Positions 12,034-25,068 of a stretch of 64,000 nucleotides of DNA are shown piece by piece. Every line of letters starts with the position of its first letter. The first letter of the stretch is position 1. This stretch comes from Dicaeum eximium (lineage: Eukaryota; Chordata; Aves; Passeriformes; Dicaeidae): assembly GCA_013396995.1 (NCBI GenBank), contig VWZP01008545.1, positions 310,001 through 374,000 on the forward strand. The letters run 5' to 3'. The notes beneath the pieces are model-generated. The model did no database searches, was not told the origin of the DNA, and worked only from the letters and a program-made list of their open reading frames with translations. Made by a program: the position numbers and the translations under genes.

Positions 12034-13150
12034 AGCTTGTAGAGGATGTACATTTAAAAAAATAAAGATTAGTAATGTTTAGAAGCCAAAAACTCAAGTC
12101 GTAAAAAGTCCAGGTGGATATGATGACAATTTCCTATCAAGGAGAGCAATTAATCATCACAACACTCTCTTAAGCAAAATGGTAGATAATACACCTTGAA
12201 GAGTGGATGCCTTTCAGGTAGCAATGTTCTAGCTAACCACAAGTCATGCCTTAAAGAAAAGTTACATAGATGTAAAAAGATTTAATGAATCCCATCATAC
12301 TGGTTTAAAATTAATGATCCCTTCCAACTTTAAGTGTAAAATACCCTTCATAAAGTTTATATAATTTATGGGAATGCAGCCATTACCCTCTTGAAATAAT
12401 TCTAATGCTAAAGAAAAAAAAATAAGCTCTGTTATGCACAGGGTAATATTGCTCACAGAGATCAAAATTTTAAGAATTACTTCAGATATGACATGAAGTA
12501 AACCAATGACAGCACAGAGTCCATACTACAGATTAAGCATATATTTAAGAAGTATTTGAACAGAGAGCTGAAGTCCCTTTCCACAGTCCCCTGAGGAGCC
12601 CCTTGAGAACAGTCTCCTTCAAGAGCAAGAGCATTGAGCTTAGAGGCTTCTGCTGGTTCCAGGTCACTGCTCTCCTGCTCTTGCTCTGAATATAAAGTTC
12701 TGCATTAGCCCTCCACCATCACACCTCTCTGATACCTTGCAGGTATTCCCACTCAGAAAACACCACGGGCTCACGTGTCTTAGAGCTACAGTGTCCTAAC
12801 TGGCTGCTGCCTCACATGGTCCTGCATTCCAAGGTCACCCAGACCAAATACGCAGGAACAAGTCATTAAATAATAAGTTGAATTCGGCACATTTATAACT
12901 AGGGAATGGTGTCATTTATGTTGGAATTACATATAAGCATTGACAAATTCCACCTCTGATATCCATTGATATATTTTGGTCTTAGCTTAGTTTCTCTCTT
13001 CCATATTTGTATATTTTCTAAAATCATCCATTGCAACTTCAGTAATTAATCAACAAATGTCATTTCCCATTAAAGCATATTTAATCGTCACAAAAATTAG
13101 GAACAACTAACAACCACAACCAGTATAATTACTTCTAATGCAAATGTGCT
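12034..13150. other. Unique non-coding DNA, no gene seen
   Basis: No frame of note and no recognised repeat. Homeodomain-type words (TAATTA, ATTAAT) become frequent after about 12850, leading into the inverted repeat at 13151. Confidence 0.45.
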
Positions 13151-13420
13151 AATTTAAATTGTGGTATACTTCTTTAAGAGAAGTCTGTGTTAATTGGGGT
13201 CTGCTCATGAAAGCAAGCTGCTAATTGAGCTGGCATGTGCCAGATAGACTAGTCCAACTGAAAGAAAGACAATATTTGCAATGTAACACTGATTTTTAAA
13301 GTTAACATTTTAATGAAAAAAGCTGCTATCAGGCTCATGCCAGTTCAATTAGTCACTCCTTCCCATGAGCAGACCCCAATTAACACACTTTTTCGAAAGA
13401 AATATCCCACTGTTCAATTA
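13151..13420. repeat. Long imperfect inverted repeat (about 100 bp arms, 24 bp perfect core)
   Basis: The left arm (about 13151-13248) pairs with the right arm (about 13326-13420) across a spacer of about 77 bp. The perfect core is 24 bp: 13186-13209 (TGTGTTAATTGGGGTCTGCT plus CATG) against 13364-13387 in reverse complement. Inward of the core, 26 of the next 38 positions still match, including CTAATTGA, CTGGCATG and GATAG. Outward, similarity continues weakly through CTTCTTT/TTCTTTC to TAATT at the outer edges, with small indels. There is no reading frame and no annotated family I can name. The shape fits an old hairpin-type non-autonomous DNA transposon, or a conserved palindromic regulatory element; TAATTG/CAATTA homeodomain words lie in both arms. 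Confidence 0.85.
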
Positions 13421-13975
13421 AAACATGGAAGCATAGATGATTACACAAGTCTATTTTGATAATTAGTCTTACTTGATCTGTCTCAAATGTGTTGTTTCTG
13501 AACTGCTGCATCATCAAAACTTATGGATTATTTTCGAGCAAGTGCTTTTTATCTGGACTAAGCAGGCACTGTCTGTACAACAGAAGCAAAGCAGCTCAAC
13601 AATCCAGCAGTGGCAAGGTAACAGCCAAGATCATAGTCATGATCAGTTGGAGAAATCAGGTGAACAGGATTTCTGTTCTAAGCGAGCTCTTGTACCATGC
13701 CATGGCAAACATGAGTAAATAAAAGCAGGCACAGGGTGATCCAAAGCCTGAGGTCAATGAGAATGTCTTTACCTCACTGACTGTTGGATTAGGTCCCCAT
13801 GTTCCATTGGGAGAAGAGGAATCACTGCACTGCATCAGGCAGTGGGAGCTGGCAGCTGGGCAAGCATTGATTTGGCATGGTAACTGCTATAATATTGATT
13901 TTAAACATAACTTGGATATAGATTTATCAACCATTCTACAGCACTGTGTCAATGTGCAATAACGACAGCCTTTGA
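13421..13975. other. Unique non-coding DNA
   Basis: Two overlapping plus-strand frames (81 and 77 codons, 13473-13722) share the same DNA and show no domain; I treat both as chance. No repeat family is recognised. Confidence 0.45.
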
Positions 13976-13979
13976 TGGT

Positions 13980-14340
13980 TCAGTAAAGTAACAACAGTGA
14001 GGAAGAAGGAAGAGTCATGATCACTGCAAATGTTCCCTCAGAAGTATCATGATACACATACCAGGGGAGCTTGTCACCTAATTGAGCTATTGAAAGGATT
14101 GGTAAGTTGTGTCTAATTAGCCAAGAGTGATGTTAACCAATAAAGCCACACAGAATTTGGAGATTTTCCCTGTATTTGGGACTGCAGCATAAAAATACAG
14201 TGGTTTTCTCTGGAAGGAATTGATCTTGCCTACTAGTGAGTTAAAACAATGCCTCTCATCGATCCCTTCAAATCAATGTTAGGCTTTTTGCTTGATAAGA
14301 TGGAGCAGGCAATTCTGAATTCACAAGCACAGATGGAGTG
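13980..14340. promoter_or_regulatory. Candidate enhancer-like block with homeodomain sites
   Basis: Contains a perfect 12 bp palindrome, GTATCATGATAC, at 14044-14055, followed closely by CCTAATTGAG, GTCTAATTAGCC and GTTAACCAAT words. The same CTAATTGAGCT word occurs in the left arm of the inverted repeat 850 bases upstream. No coding signal is present. Regulatory function is inferred from motif density only. Confidence 0.2.
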
Positions 14341-16427
14341 GAGACAGACATGCTATCACTAAAGCAAGCAGTGTGCAATCCCAGTGCCCCTGCAGTCCCC
14401 TAGCAGTAATCTTGGCTTCAGCACAAGACTTTCATTGCATGGTTGGACCAAACTTCTGTTATTACCACTTGTCAAAAGCAGTTATCACTGTGATTCCCTG
14501 AAGAGACATCCTTACTGATCTAAAGTGTCTTTAGAGAGTGCAACAAGAACACCCAGTCTGAAGGAGAACATACAAATCTATTTGCCTTTGGATATTACAT
14601 GCTTGCTAACTTGACATTGCTGCATCTAATGCCATTACCTAATGTAGTATGCAGGTATTCCTGTCACCCAGAATTTATATCAAAGACAAAACCCAAAAAA
14701 CCCCCATAATCATGCTTTGGAAAATCATTCCGATCAAACCCAAAGAGATTGTTAGCTATCCATCTCCAAAATATTATAGGGGGATAGGGCAGAAAGACTA
14801 AATGGCACATGGTCTTTAACTCACATATTTACTTTCCTTGAGATAGTTGCTGTAAAAGTACCACCCACATTCCTAGAATTCAGAAATAATATCAAATGTG
14901 AAATGCAAAAGGAGTTTATTCACTAAAAGAATCTCATTTTGAAGGAGAGGCTGCACTTCCTGTTGGAACTCTTAATTCCTTTAACCCCAGAGGCTTGACT
15001 TGAACTAAAAAACTGCAATGAGACTGGTGGATTTGCTAAGGGATCCCAGAAGGCTGGCTGCATAAGGACCTCCCCTAAGCAAAAGGCTTGAATAAAGGCT
15101 GTAGGAAGGTGGTGCAGGACAAAAGCTGCAGCTGGGACACTGCAGCCAGCACCTGGTCTGGTAGGTCAGAGCCACCTTCAGATAGGTCAGTGCAAAGGAG
15201 ACCATTGAGATCTTTCAAATTAATATTTGGTTTTATTTTTCTTGTGGATAGAGTCAGCCTTCTCCCTCTGGCATAGATTGTAAAAACTGTTTAAGTCACA
15301 AACACGTTTCTTCACTTTATGGGACTTTTGTTTGTTTGGGGTTTCTTTAAAAAAGCTTGGAGCAGGGGACACAAGGTATGGCATTACTTTGATGTCAGTG
15401 GAGGTGCATGTCAGTGCAGAATTTGCCTCATTTTTAAAATCTTTTCAAGTATGCACAGCTCCTCTGTAACCTCCCTGCAGAAACTTGGCAAGAAAAAAAA
15501 AAAACAACAAAAAATAGTAGGGGTAAGTGAAAAGGAATGAGAAAAACTTGCTTTTCAGAGGATGCTTTGCTCTTCTGCTTAGAATCCATCACTCTGCTCC
15601 TATACATGACAGACTCCTCTGTTCCTACCCCCAGTATTGCTGCAGTTACAGCTGCCCCCTCTCTTTTTTCAAGCTATTCAGTCTTTTTTCTTGTTGATTA
15701 TGGAACATTCACTATCACAAATTCTCATGCCATCTCAAAGTTTAAGTACTTGGCCTCTAGCAGCACAAAACATTTTTTATTTTATTCAGAATGTCCCCAG
15801 TTCTCAGTTTGGTCAGAAAGCACCAGCAACCTCACATTTAAATTCAGGAATTCAAACCCTTGCAATAAACTTCACATTGAATGAGTTAACATAGACATAC
15901 AATTAATTTTTTTTCCTCAGGCTGAAGATAAAGGCCATGTAAAATCAAAACAAAGTGTTTCTGTTTTAATCAAGCATTCAAAATCCAAAAATAAGTATCC
16001 TTGGTTTTAAGTGCTAGAGAATCTTTTCAGTGGACTTAAAGTTTCAACAACTTCTCCAAATGTGGGGGGTAAAAAAAACCCACATTAAAATACCAATACT
16101 TCTTAAGTTTCAAACCTATTTATCTCCTGAGGTAGTAGAAAAATAAATTAATGTACTTGCACAGAAATTCAGGCCCTACTTGAACCAGTAACTCCTGATA
16201 TACATCTTGAATTAAGTCTTCATTTAGGTTATCAAACAGAAAATAAGTGGTTTGTGCTTTTCAAGCACTTAAACATAAACTTCAGTTTCAGGCTGAGAAA
16301 GAACACAAACTTAAACACTCTACACCACATGTATGAGCTAAGGATGCAAAATAAAGGCAGCCTGGGACTGCCCTAGTCAAAGAGGAACAAAAACATTTGC
16401 CAGTAACTTCAAGATAACATGAGAGGG
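14341..16427. other. Unique non-coding DNA, no gene seen
   Basis: The longest frames are 115 and 85 codons (15537-15894, plus), which overlap in different frames and show no domain. A short A-rich run lies at about 15490-15515. Confidence 0.5.
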
Positions 16428-16482
16428 TTTTTTTTAAACAAAAAAAAAAAAAAAAAGGGAAAAAAAATACAAAGAAAAAAGG
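16428..16482. repeat. A-rich low-complexity tract
   Basis: Eight T (16428-16435) are followed by AAAC, a run of 17 A to 16456 and further A-rich sequence. This is homopolymer expansion; no attached retroposon body is recognised on either side. Confidence 0.8.
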
Positions 16483-19429
16483 AGATCCCTATGACCCAGC
16501 TGCAGAAGTAAAAGCAAATTGCAGAATGCAGCAACAGCAGATCTAAGAAGACATTGTTTCTAAGAAAACTGAAGGAAGGGAGTCAGCAGGGAAAGGGAAA
16601 CAAAATGTTTTCCATTTTGATGTTGGCATCTCTCAGGCTCCTTGCCAGAGGCTACAGGCATCCCCAGGGCCCACCCAAACCCACTCAGGAGACTCTGCCA
16701 CTGAAAGCTTCAGTTCAGCAATGCAAGTATCTCTCTGGCCCCATATTTTGTGTGAAGTCTTACAGCAATCAGTATACAAGTGCCATCATTTACAATTCTG
16801 TTCCTAAGGTAACCAAGGTCTGCTCCTACTGATCCAGACTTGTTAGGCATTAACTCGAAGCTCAGTCAAGTTCCTCAGGTGCAGGAGCACACTTAGGGCA
16901 ATGGGTGGTGGCAAATAAAGAGGTTTCACAAGGCACTACTGGCCCTGCATACAGTGACAGCTATTATCACGCCAGGTATGATTTAAGATACAAGATGCCC
17001 ACATTTATTTGCTCAGGCTTTACAGAGAACTAGACTTTTTCAGGTACAGTCAGAAAACTCATTATTCAAACACAAAGGCAGAGAAATTGGGTACATCTTA
17101 AGAAGGCCAACCCTCTCCAAAGACTGTAGTGTACATGCCTATCTTACATAAGCAGCAATTCTACCTTCTCGACACCTCATGTTCCAGAAACCCTAAAACA
17201 GCCAGAACAACTCACGTCATCCTTGCACTTTCCAATCTTTCATCTCCTTAAGTCCCTGACTCAGGAGCGTCAGAGTCCCTTGATCTAATATACATTACAG
17301 GAAAAGCCAGGTAATTCCATAAGCAGTGACTCACCCTCCCAGCCTCCGCCCGGGGGACACAGCTCCACAAAGGATGGCTCCAGCTTTTCTCCTTCTCCCT
17401 CACCCAGCAGCTCTCTGAGGGAAGGCAGAGCTGGCAGCAGTGTGGAACTGAAAGGTGCCCCAGCTCAGCCTGCCCCATCAGCAGGGATTGGGAGCAGCTG
17501 AGATGGCCCCACCGCTGACCACGCACAGCTGTGGCTCGTTCCCTCCTCTCCTCCAAGCCACACTCAGCTCCAGCAAATCCCTGGGTTTGGCTGCACAGGT
17601 GGGGCCAATTCCCACTGCCCTGCCTGCAGAAAGGGCAGTGACAGCTTTCTTCACTCTCTCCTTCCCACCAGTGATTGTAACCACTGAGCCACTGATTGTA
17701 ACCTCAGAAATACAAACTGAGAGCTGAGGGAGTGCTGATAGAGTTAGCACCATCCTTTTCACACTAAGGACAAACAAGAACTTTCAGAGCTTTTGTGGGA
17801 AATCAGGAGAGCTGACAGACCACAAGGAAGGACAGTGGCCAACTTGGAACCTGCCAGGAGACAGAAAACCCCCAGTGCCCCACCTCTGCCTTTGATGGCT
17901 TGCTAAAAAGCCACCTTGTTAGTACAGGCAGGCAGGCACTGTGTGCTGAGACTTTCACCTCTGTCAAAAAGAGAGAAGCCTAAGTCCTGACCCCTTTCCC
18001 AAGGTGCTTTCAGGCTGTGCCTCCTGCACTGTCACAACAGATTGGGCTGTGACAGGTTGGTCAGGAAAACCAGAGATGTTTTACATTTTCTGCTTGACTT
18101 GCAGTCCTTTTACCAGGCTAAGGCTTGGGACAGTTTTTCCACTGGTATTTTTTATTATGCTTTAGGAGAAAAACAGGTCTGAGGTTGACACTCAGCATTA
18201 CAATTTCAGTACTATGCACATAAATTTAACTACTTAATTCCACTGAGCACTGGGTAAGTGGGGCAGCTAAACCCAGTATATTGCATGGAACATTTATCAC
18301 TAACTACAGTACACAATTCCCATTGCCATTTAGGCTTACACATTTTACAGCATTTACAATCATGCTGAATTATGCTGGAATTCCCATTTCAAAGGATTTC
18401 ATGAATGTATTGCTTGAATGCTGCCAAACTCTTTTTTTTTTTTTTTAATTTCATGCAGACATTAAGGGGAAGTGAGGTCCTGTGAGGCTGCTTATGCCCT
18501 GCTGGATCCCAAGTGTTTTTGGGATGTCTGGATTTCACTGAGAAGTTGCTGGAATAAAAAGTTAAGTGGGATCTGACTGAAAGCTACAAAGAGAAAACTG
18601 ATGTAATTTTTGATCCAGTGCACCATAACTATTAGTGAATGTTAATTTCTTACTGGCATCTAATTGATAACAGTCCTTATCAGCTTTTTATGACTGGGGA
18701 AGGTCAGTAGGGTCCCTCAGCCTGTACTGGAGCAGTGACCCAGTGATGAGGGGGCTCACAGGGCCTCGCTGGTGTCTGACACAGCATCATGAGAGGGTGG
18801 CAGAAATCATCTCTTGCCTTCAGGTGAACTCTCCTCCCTCTCAGAGCAGCTCAGCCAGGCAGGGAGCCCCACTATTATCCTTCATAGGCAGCTTGGCTGG
18901 CAGCCATCCTCTCCTTGAAAATCTCCCAGTGTGTTTTCACAGTTTAAACCTGGCTTTCCCTGGGCTGGGAAAAAAAAAAGAAGCAAGCTCAGAAACCCCT
19001 TAACTTTCACAAGACAGACCTCCCCCTTGTACAGGGGCACACCCGCCCTGCAACTCCATTACTTCTACTTACTAATTTGGTGATGCAAATTTTTGGATAT
19101 ATAAAACACTTTCAGCTGTAATCCTGGGTTGTGAGAAGTGCAGAAATATCATTCTAGGTCCCCTTAAATAGATGACAAAATGAATCCAGACTTTTCTACC
19201 TCTATGCAAATCCTGCCTCTGATCTCAGTTTCCTTCATGTATTTTAAACCCTGAAGGTTTAAGAGTAATATTTCTGTAAGTCAGATACTATTAGACACTT
19301 TTAAAACTCTTCCTTCTCTTCTTTCAAAAAAAAGGAGACTCAATTAAAAGAAAAGTCTTCTCACTCTGACTTCAGCTGTACTATAAAACTGTTATTAAAA
19401 CTATCGTGGATGTGACAGAAATAAAGGAG
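16483..19429. other. Unique non-coding DNA with a GC-richer patch
   Basis: 17240-17740 is visibly GC-richer than its surroundings and supports overlapping frames of 90-102 codons on both strands. That is the expected effect of fewer stop codons in GC-richer DNA; no frame has a domain or splice context. A 15-base T run lies at 18432-18446. No repeat family is recognised. Confidence 0.5.
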
Positions 19430-19640
19430 GTGATGAGGAGATATTTATGATGTACAAAAAATGTCCAGGGAATCTGTCTAATGATGTGATCAGGATTTTT
19501 TCGGCCCTTAATACAGTGATTATTAATGCAAGTCTGCTTCCACGCTTATGCAAATAGGCCTGGGACATTACAAGAAATTTCCAGTCATGTTGCTTGAGAA
19601 GGCCACGTGGGGATGTGAGGCTGTCTGAAGCCTGAAGAGA
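19430..19640. promoter_or_regulatory. Candidate enhancer-like block (homeodomain, octamer, E-box words)
   Basis: TGATTATTAATGCAA at 19517-19531 is a homeodomain/POU-type word. A POU octamer, ATGCAAAT, lies at 19548-19555. A palindromic E-box, CCACGTGG, lies at 19603-19610. The sequence is non-coding and matches no repeat I know. The spacing of several strong binding words within 100 bases is suggestive, but function and conservation are untested. Confidence 0.25.
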
Positions 19641-20070
19641 CTTTCCTAATGGAGTCCAACAAGATTAGTTGCCTTTCCCCACTACATGACTCTGTAAAAA
19701 AAGCAAATAAATCACTAACAGTCTCCTAATAGACTTAGCTCTCTCCTGTCCTGAATGAATATTGCTTGGAATAAGCTCTGCAATGGCTAACTCTGATATT
19801 GCCACAGTGACTTTTTTTTTTTTTTTCAAGGCTGTGTAAAAGATTTCCAAGCTGTTGAAAATGTTGCTCCTTTTCCCATATGCAGGAGCCTGTAAAGGCT
19901 TTCTGCTGCAGGGCTGGAGCCCAATCACTGGAATGGTTTCCACCTGATCATGTTCTCCAGTTGGATCTCTGAAGTGAAAGGGGTAGCTGGAGTTCCCTCC
20001 CTTCCTGCAAGTAACCCAATACATTCCTCCTCCAAGCCCACCTTGTTAATGGATTTATTATGGACTGTGT
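19641..20070. other. Non-coding DNA
   Basis: A 15-base T run lies at 19812-19826. A minus-strand frame of 119 codons (19665-20024) runs across this homopolymer, which encodes a lysine block; that is characteristic of a spurious frame. Confidence 0.5.
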
Positions 20071-20102
20071 GATATAGATATAGATATATATATATATATA
20101 TT
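20071..20102. repeat. (GATATA)n/(TA)n microsatellite
   Basis: About two GATATA units are followed by an uninterrupted TA dinucleotide run to about 20101. Confidence 0.9.
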
Positions 20103-20217
20103 ACTGCCTCACCCAAGACTCATCTGTGTCTAGTGGAGCAGCCTGATTCTGACCAGCCTGGCTGCATCAATGCAGGGAGCAGGGATTATTACCCCTTTTT
20201 CCGGGATTAACAGATTT

Positions 20218-20300
20218 TATTTACCTTTTTTACCTTTTTTTTTTTTTTTCATTTACATTATTATTTACATTTTATATAATCCTTCTGGATTTTTTTTTTT
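20218..20300. repeat. T-rich low-complexity region
   Basis: T runs at 20235-20249 and 20290-20300 are separated by TTTACATTATTATTTACATT. This is simple sequence with no recognised parent element. Confidence 0.8.
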
Positions 20301-23300
20301 GTAAATTATTTTTCTCTCTTCTGTGCAAGCTCAATTTTAAGTATTGTTATTGTTAACTTACAAGTAAGTTACAAGATGCTGCTCCATTCCTTTGTTAGTG
20401 AGATCTCCTCCTTTCCTGCAGAGCAGCCTGCCTGCTGGGAGCCACATCACTTTGCAGTACATCAGGAATTAACTAAAAACAAGGACAACTCTTTCATGAG
20501 AGCAATTTCCCTTCACAGGTCTCATTCTGCAGTGAGGGTTAGCCCATTAGACAAAGCCTGTTTGTTCCCACTTTGTAACCCGTCATACTCTCAATCTGCA
20601 TTTGTAGCAATCACCTAGAATTTCAGAATTTTTATTAACTAGCACTTTGACAGACCCTTCCTTGATATTTTCTAGGCAAGCAACACATTTTTGAAATGAT
20701 GGGTACCCTTTTGCATTATCTATTTATTACACTAGAGTGATAAAATGCTAAAGTAATAGAAATCAAAGGTTTTGATTATGATTAGATTGGCCTTTTCTTT
20801 ACAGGAACTATGGACCTTTATTAATGCAAGTATGAAAGACCAAAATTTGCCCTAGTTTTCCCCAAAGAGTTTTGGAGGAAGGGTGGTGTAGGGATTACCA
20901 AGTTGCTGTTTTGTGTGCTTACCCAACGAAAGTACTAAATAAAAATGATTGCTGTTTTGATGGAAGTAACACTGCAATTGACAATCAATGACTGACTTGA
21001 GAAGTTTTATGCCTCACTCAGCTGAATCAGTGCAGATGTTTGTGATATTATTATGTCTTTTTTTTTAAACAGAAAAAACTCCTTGCAAGGCAGAAAACTT
21101 AATACAACTGTAGCGGAAGTTAAATCTGGAAAAGTACCATGGATTTGCCACTGACTTCTGTTTTGATAAAGAGTATTTTATGTTCAGAATTCAGAACTCC
21201 TTACCTCTAAAATGGCCTGAGACATGCTTTATGCTTCAGGGGAAACTATTTCCATCAATCCCAAAGCTAGAAGGGACTCACTCTAAATTCCCCTGTTAAA
21301 ATAATGTCAAAGTGTTATTAGCTAAAGCCTTTTTACAACTGGATTACAAGCACCCTGTACTCAATCTGTGTTCTCAAGTTTGACTTAGTTTATTTACAGA
21401 TGGTTATCTAACAATGCTAAAAAAAAAAAACAAATCAAAGGCTCCTCTTTTCCCCATACAATACTTCACTTCTCAAAAAGCGCTGTTTACTTTTTTATAT
21501 AGAAATAAAAGATTTTGTTCCTAACCTGGTAACAATAAATAATGATATTGGACAAATCTCAGAACACAAAATAAATTTGGATACTATACAAATGCTTGGA
21601 AAATGCAACTGTGCTCCACGGGGAATATGTGACAATTGGAGTTTCAGCTGGAAACAAAATGTTGCAGATTATTTGAAATATCTGTTCTCACTGCAACAGA
21701 GCACTCGCACAAGTCCACTTCAGTCCAACCAGTAGGAAATTTAGATTGATAGGATAAATTGATAGTAGATAGACTGACCAATCTGTACCCTTAACCTATC
21801 CAACAAATTTAACACAACAAAATGGGGTTCTCACAATTCAGAGGGCTGAATTAAGACACCTCCAGAGACCTGCTCCAGCAGATTTGTTTTAATTTTAGGA
21901 GCGTTAATAAATTTTGAAGGCGTTTCTAAAACAGATCAAGGGACTACTTTTGTGAAACATCCAGCTGCCTCTGCCTCCTGAGTGCTCAACAATGCTGTAA
22001 GCCAAAAATAATCACCAGGTTTGGGACATAAACTCTGAGAGTGTGGATCAGGAGAAAGCAGACGCCTGCTGAGGATCCATCCCTTCCTAATGAGATGCTG
22101 AGATATTTGTGTTTGGATTGCCCCATGCAGTGTTCAAAACCAGCTGTACTGGACATGGCAGGGAACTGAAGGTACAATCGATTGAGGAAGGTTTGGGGAA
22201 GTGCCTGCATTAAGTGTTACCTGCTGCTGCTCCCTCTGCCCAGCATGGCTCTTCCCATACCTGCAGTTAGCTCCTAGAAATGTAATTATCAATTCATTAA
22301 TTTCCTTAACTGTATCATCTAGAGCAGATATACAGATATACAACAGCACACAACTAGAACTCCTGCCAAACTTGCAAATCAACATCTCAGTCTTGGTGAC
22401 TAACATTTTAATTGTCTCCTAAATATTATGTGGATTATAGCACACTGAATAGAAAAACGATGTAGCAACTCTGAAATTCCAGAATTTGGGTATGGAAATG
22501 TTAAAGTTAGATTTTGGGGACAAACCCCAGGTTTTTGTCCTGAATCCTTCTTAAAGGGAAGCATAAATTCTTAGAAATTTCTTTAATTAGACCAGATTTT
22601 CATTTAGTACAACAAGAACCAAATAATCAGCAGCTTTATTCTTAAGCCACACATGTTCATAAAAGTGCCTGTAATACCTTCAAGTTTATTAAGGTCACAA
22701 GTGAATTTGTAAAAATCTAACATTATAATGATTGCAGTAGTACTATTAATTACCTTTGTTATCATCAGCATTGAACTTCAGACCCTACATGGTGCATTTG
22801 AATGACTGAGCTTTCAGTCATTTCTTGCTGAGAGTCTAGATTTAAAAAAAAGCTATTTCCTCACTAAAGGGAATATCAGTTTTGGGACACCAAGGTCCAC
22901 CTCATCTCCCATATGGAATATGGATACTTAAGGGAAGAAAAACCAAACAGAAATTGATCTATATGAAATGCATCAGCACTACAATAGCCATTTCTTTTAT
23001 TTTGCACAAAACAGACACTTTTTTTCTATCTTCTCAGCCAAATCTGTACAATGTAATAAGAAAGTGATGTTTTGGTTCTGGTTTATGTAACAACTTTAGA
23101 TGAAAATTTAAGCACATCCTCACAATTCTGTAAACCTAACATCGATGTGGAAGAGTTATATTTTTATCTTACATATTGGTTTTAGGCTTTATAGTACCAG
23201 GAAAAAGAAAGAGGAAAATTATTTGTACATGCGGCGTGGAACATTAAAGATGTTTAGAAGTCTGAGCATTGCTTGCAATAAGTTTATTCAAATTCAAGTG

Positions 23301-24932
23301 TTTTACAATTCTGACTACAGAACAACAAAATTTATGTCAACTTTCCATAATGATGGTATTAGGGTTGTACTGAGGAGAAAAGAAATCTTAATATGCTTGG
23401 TTTGTAGCATTCTCAGGAAACAATTAATGCTCATAGTCCAGCAAGCTGGAAGTTATCAATTCCATCCTGGGCTCCAGATCGCAGAGGCAAATTTTTAATT
23501 GACTTATACTTTTTAAAGTGATATTTCTTAAAACTGATACATCCAAGCAGACAGTTTAAATACAATGAATATGATCAGTATAATCAGGACAAACTTATGC
23601 CCTTCACTGGGAAATATCTGTTGATAAACAAGAGAGGCTCTCAGGGAAAGAGCAGAAGGACTTTTGGAATGTGAGTTGTAATGACCACAGTAGTCCATCA
23701 CATATTTATAAATAGTGTGTATGGCTCCATTACAGTACAATTTCCTTCCAAACTCTGATGTGTTATTCAGTTTATCACAGCCTTACACCCTCTATCCAGT
23801 GCTGGCATGGTGAGCTAAGCAGTCTCTGTCACTGCAGTGATGTGGCTTTTATACCTAAAACCAAGATGCCCAAAGATACTTTTGGAGCAGGAGTGTACAG
23901 ACAAGTACCAGCCACGGTGCTAAAACTCTGTGATCATAAAATACAATTGTCAGCAGCAGTTGCTAAGTGACAGCAATTCCTTTGTGATACAAATAATGTC
24001 CTGAAAAATTTACAGTGCCTCTTTAGTGCTTTATTTTTTACCTTGAAAGAGATGATCTTACTAACAGCGGCATGCCAAGGGCTAAGGACTTGTATCTGAA
24101 TTGTAGACTGCAGTGCCATGTAATGATGCTGCTGAGTTAGGCTTAAACTAGCTGGGGATATGGTAATGGAGCTGGATTTGGAGGAGCTCCTGGGTTCTCA
24201 GCTGTGCAGGGAAGCATTAGTCAAACAAGGGAGAGGTCTAGAAGGCATTTTTGTATCCCTTCAACAAATAGTTGGAAGCAAGTCTGCCACATGAAAATCT
24301 CTGATGACAATGGTATCCTTTAATGAGGATAAAATTATTAGCAAAGGCAAAAATGAGAATACACTTTGGAAGATTAACATTAGAAAGGGAAATATAAAAT
24401 GTTTTAGAAAGTCTCAGTTTTGCTTATAGGCTTTAGGCAAGGACATTTGCTGGCCTAGAGCCTCAGAGGTCATGTGCTAGTAGTGTGTTCTGCAAAATTA
24501 CCAGTCATTTTACATTCCCTTGTGCCAACTTGTTCTTTTCTGCAATTGTCTCCAGCCCATCAAAGAATCTTATTGTTAGAGCTGCATGAGAAGATCAAAT
24601 TATATTCAAAAGGTGAGGAATAGCAACAGTCTTTGGCGAGATGCAATGATTTTTAAGCCAAAGGTGAGATCATACCTGCATGAGTTCACAACGGGGAGAT
24701 TAGTTTTACAACACTAAAAAGGGATTTCAGAAATTTTTAAGTGCCACAAAACCTGCATTTGAGACTTTACATCTTCATTACATCACTTGGACATTAAAGG
24801 AAGCCTGGGCAAAATTCTGAGAAGCCAATTGCACTTCCAGTTAATAATGGCAGGAACCAGTCCAAGGACAAACTCCTAAATCATGCTGCAGCAAATTACA
24901 CAGGGAGATTCTTTGGTGTCTGAGGTGTGCAC
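20301..24932. other. Unique non-coding DNA, no gene seen
   Basis: The longest frame is 117 codons (23145-23498, plus), without domain or splice context. A 12-base A run lies at about 21420. No named repeat. Scattered TAAT words occur, but no clear cluster. Confidence 0.5.
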
Positions 24933-25068
24933 ACACACACTGAGAGCTATGGCACATTCCCCTCTTCCCTATCCTTGTTTCTGCCACTCCATGGATGCTC
25001 ACACACACTGAGAGCTACAGCACATTCCCCTCTTCTCTGTCCTTGTTTCTCCCACTCCATGGATGCTC
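24933..25068. repeat. Tandem duplication, 68 bp unit x 2
   Basis: Copy 1 is 24933-25000 and copy 2 is 25001-25068. Both start ACACACACTGAGAGCTA and end CACTCCATGGATGCTC. They differ at only about five positions. The unit starts within a short CA run, which may have seeded the duplication. The copies are similar enough to suggest a fairly recent event, and copy number may vary between individuals. Confidence 0.95.

Noticed and set aside
19665..20024. 119-codon minus-strand frame
   Set aside because: It crosses a 15-base homopolymer giving a poly-lysine block and shows no family features.
24933..25068. CRISPR-like array
   Set aside because: Only two abutting 68 bp copies without spacers, in vertebrate DNA; it is a simple tandem duplication.
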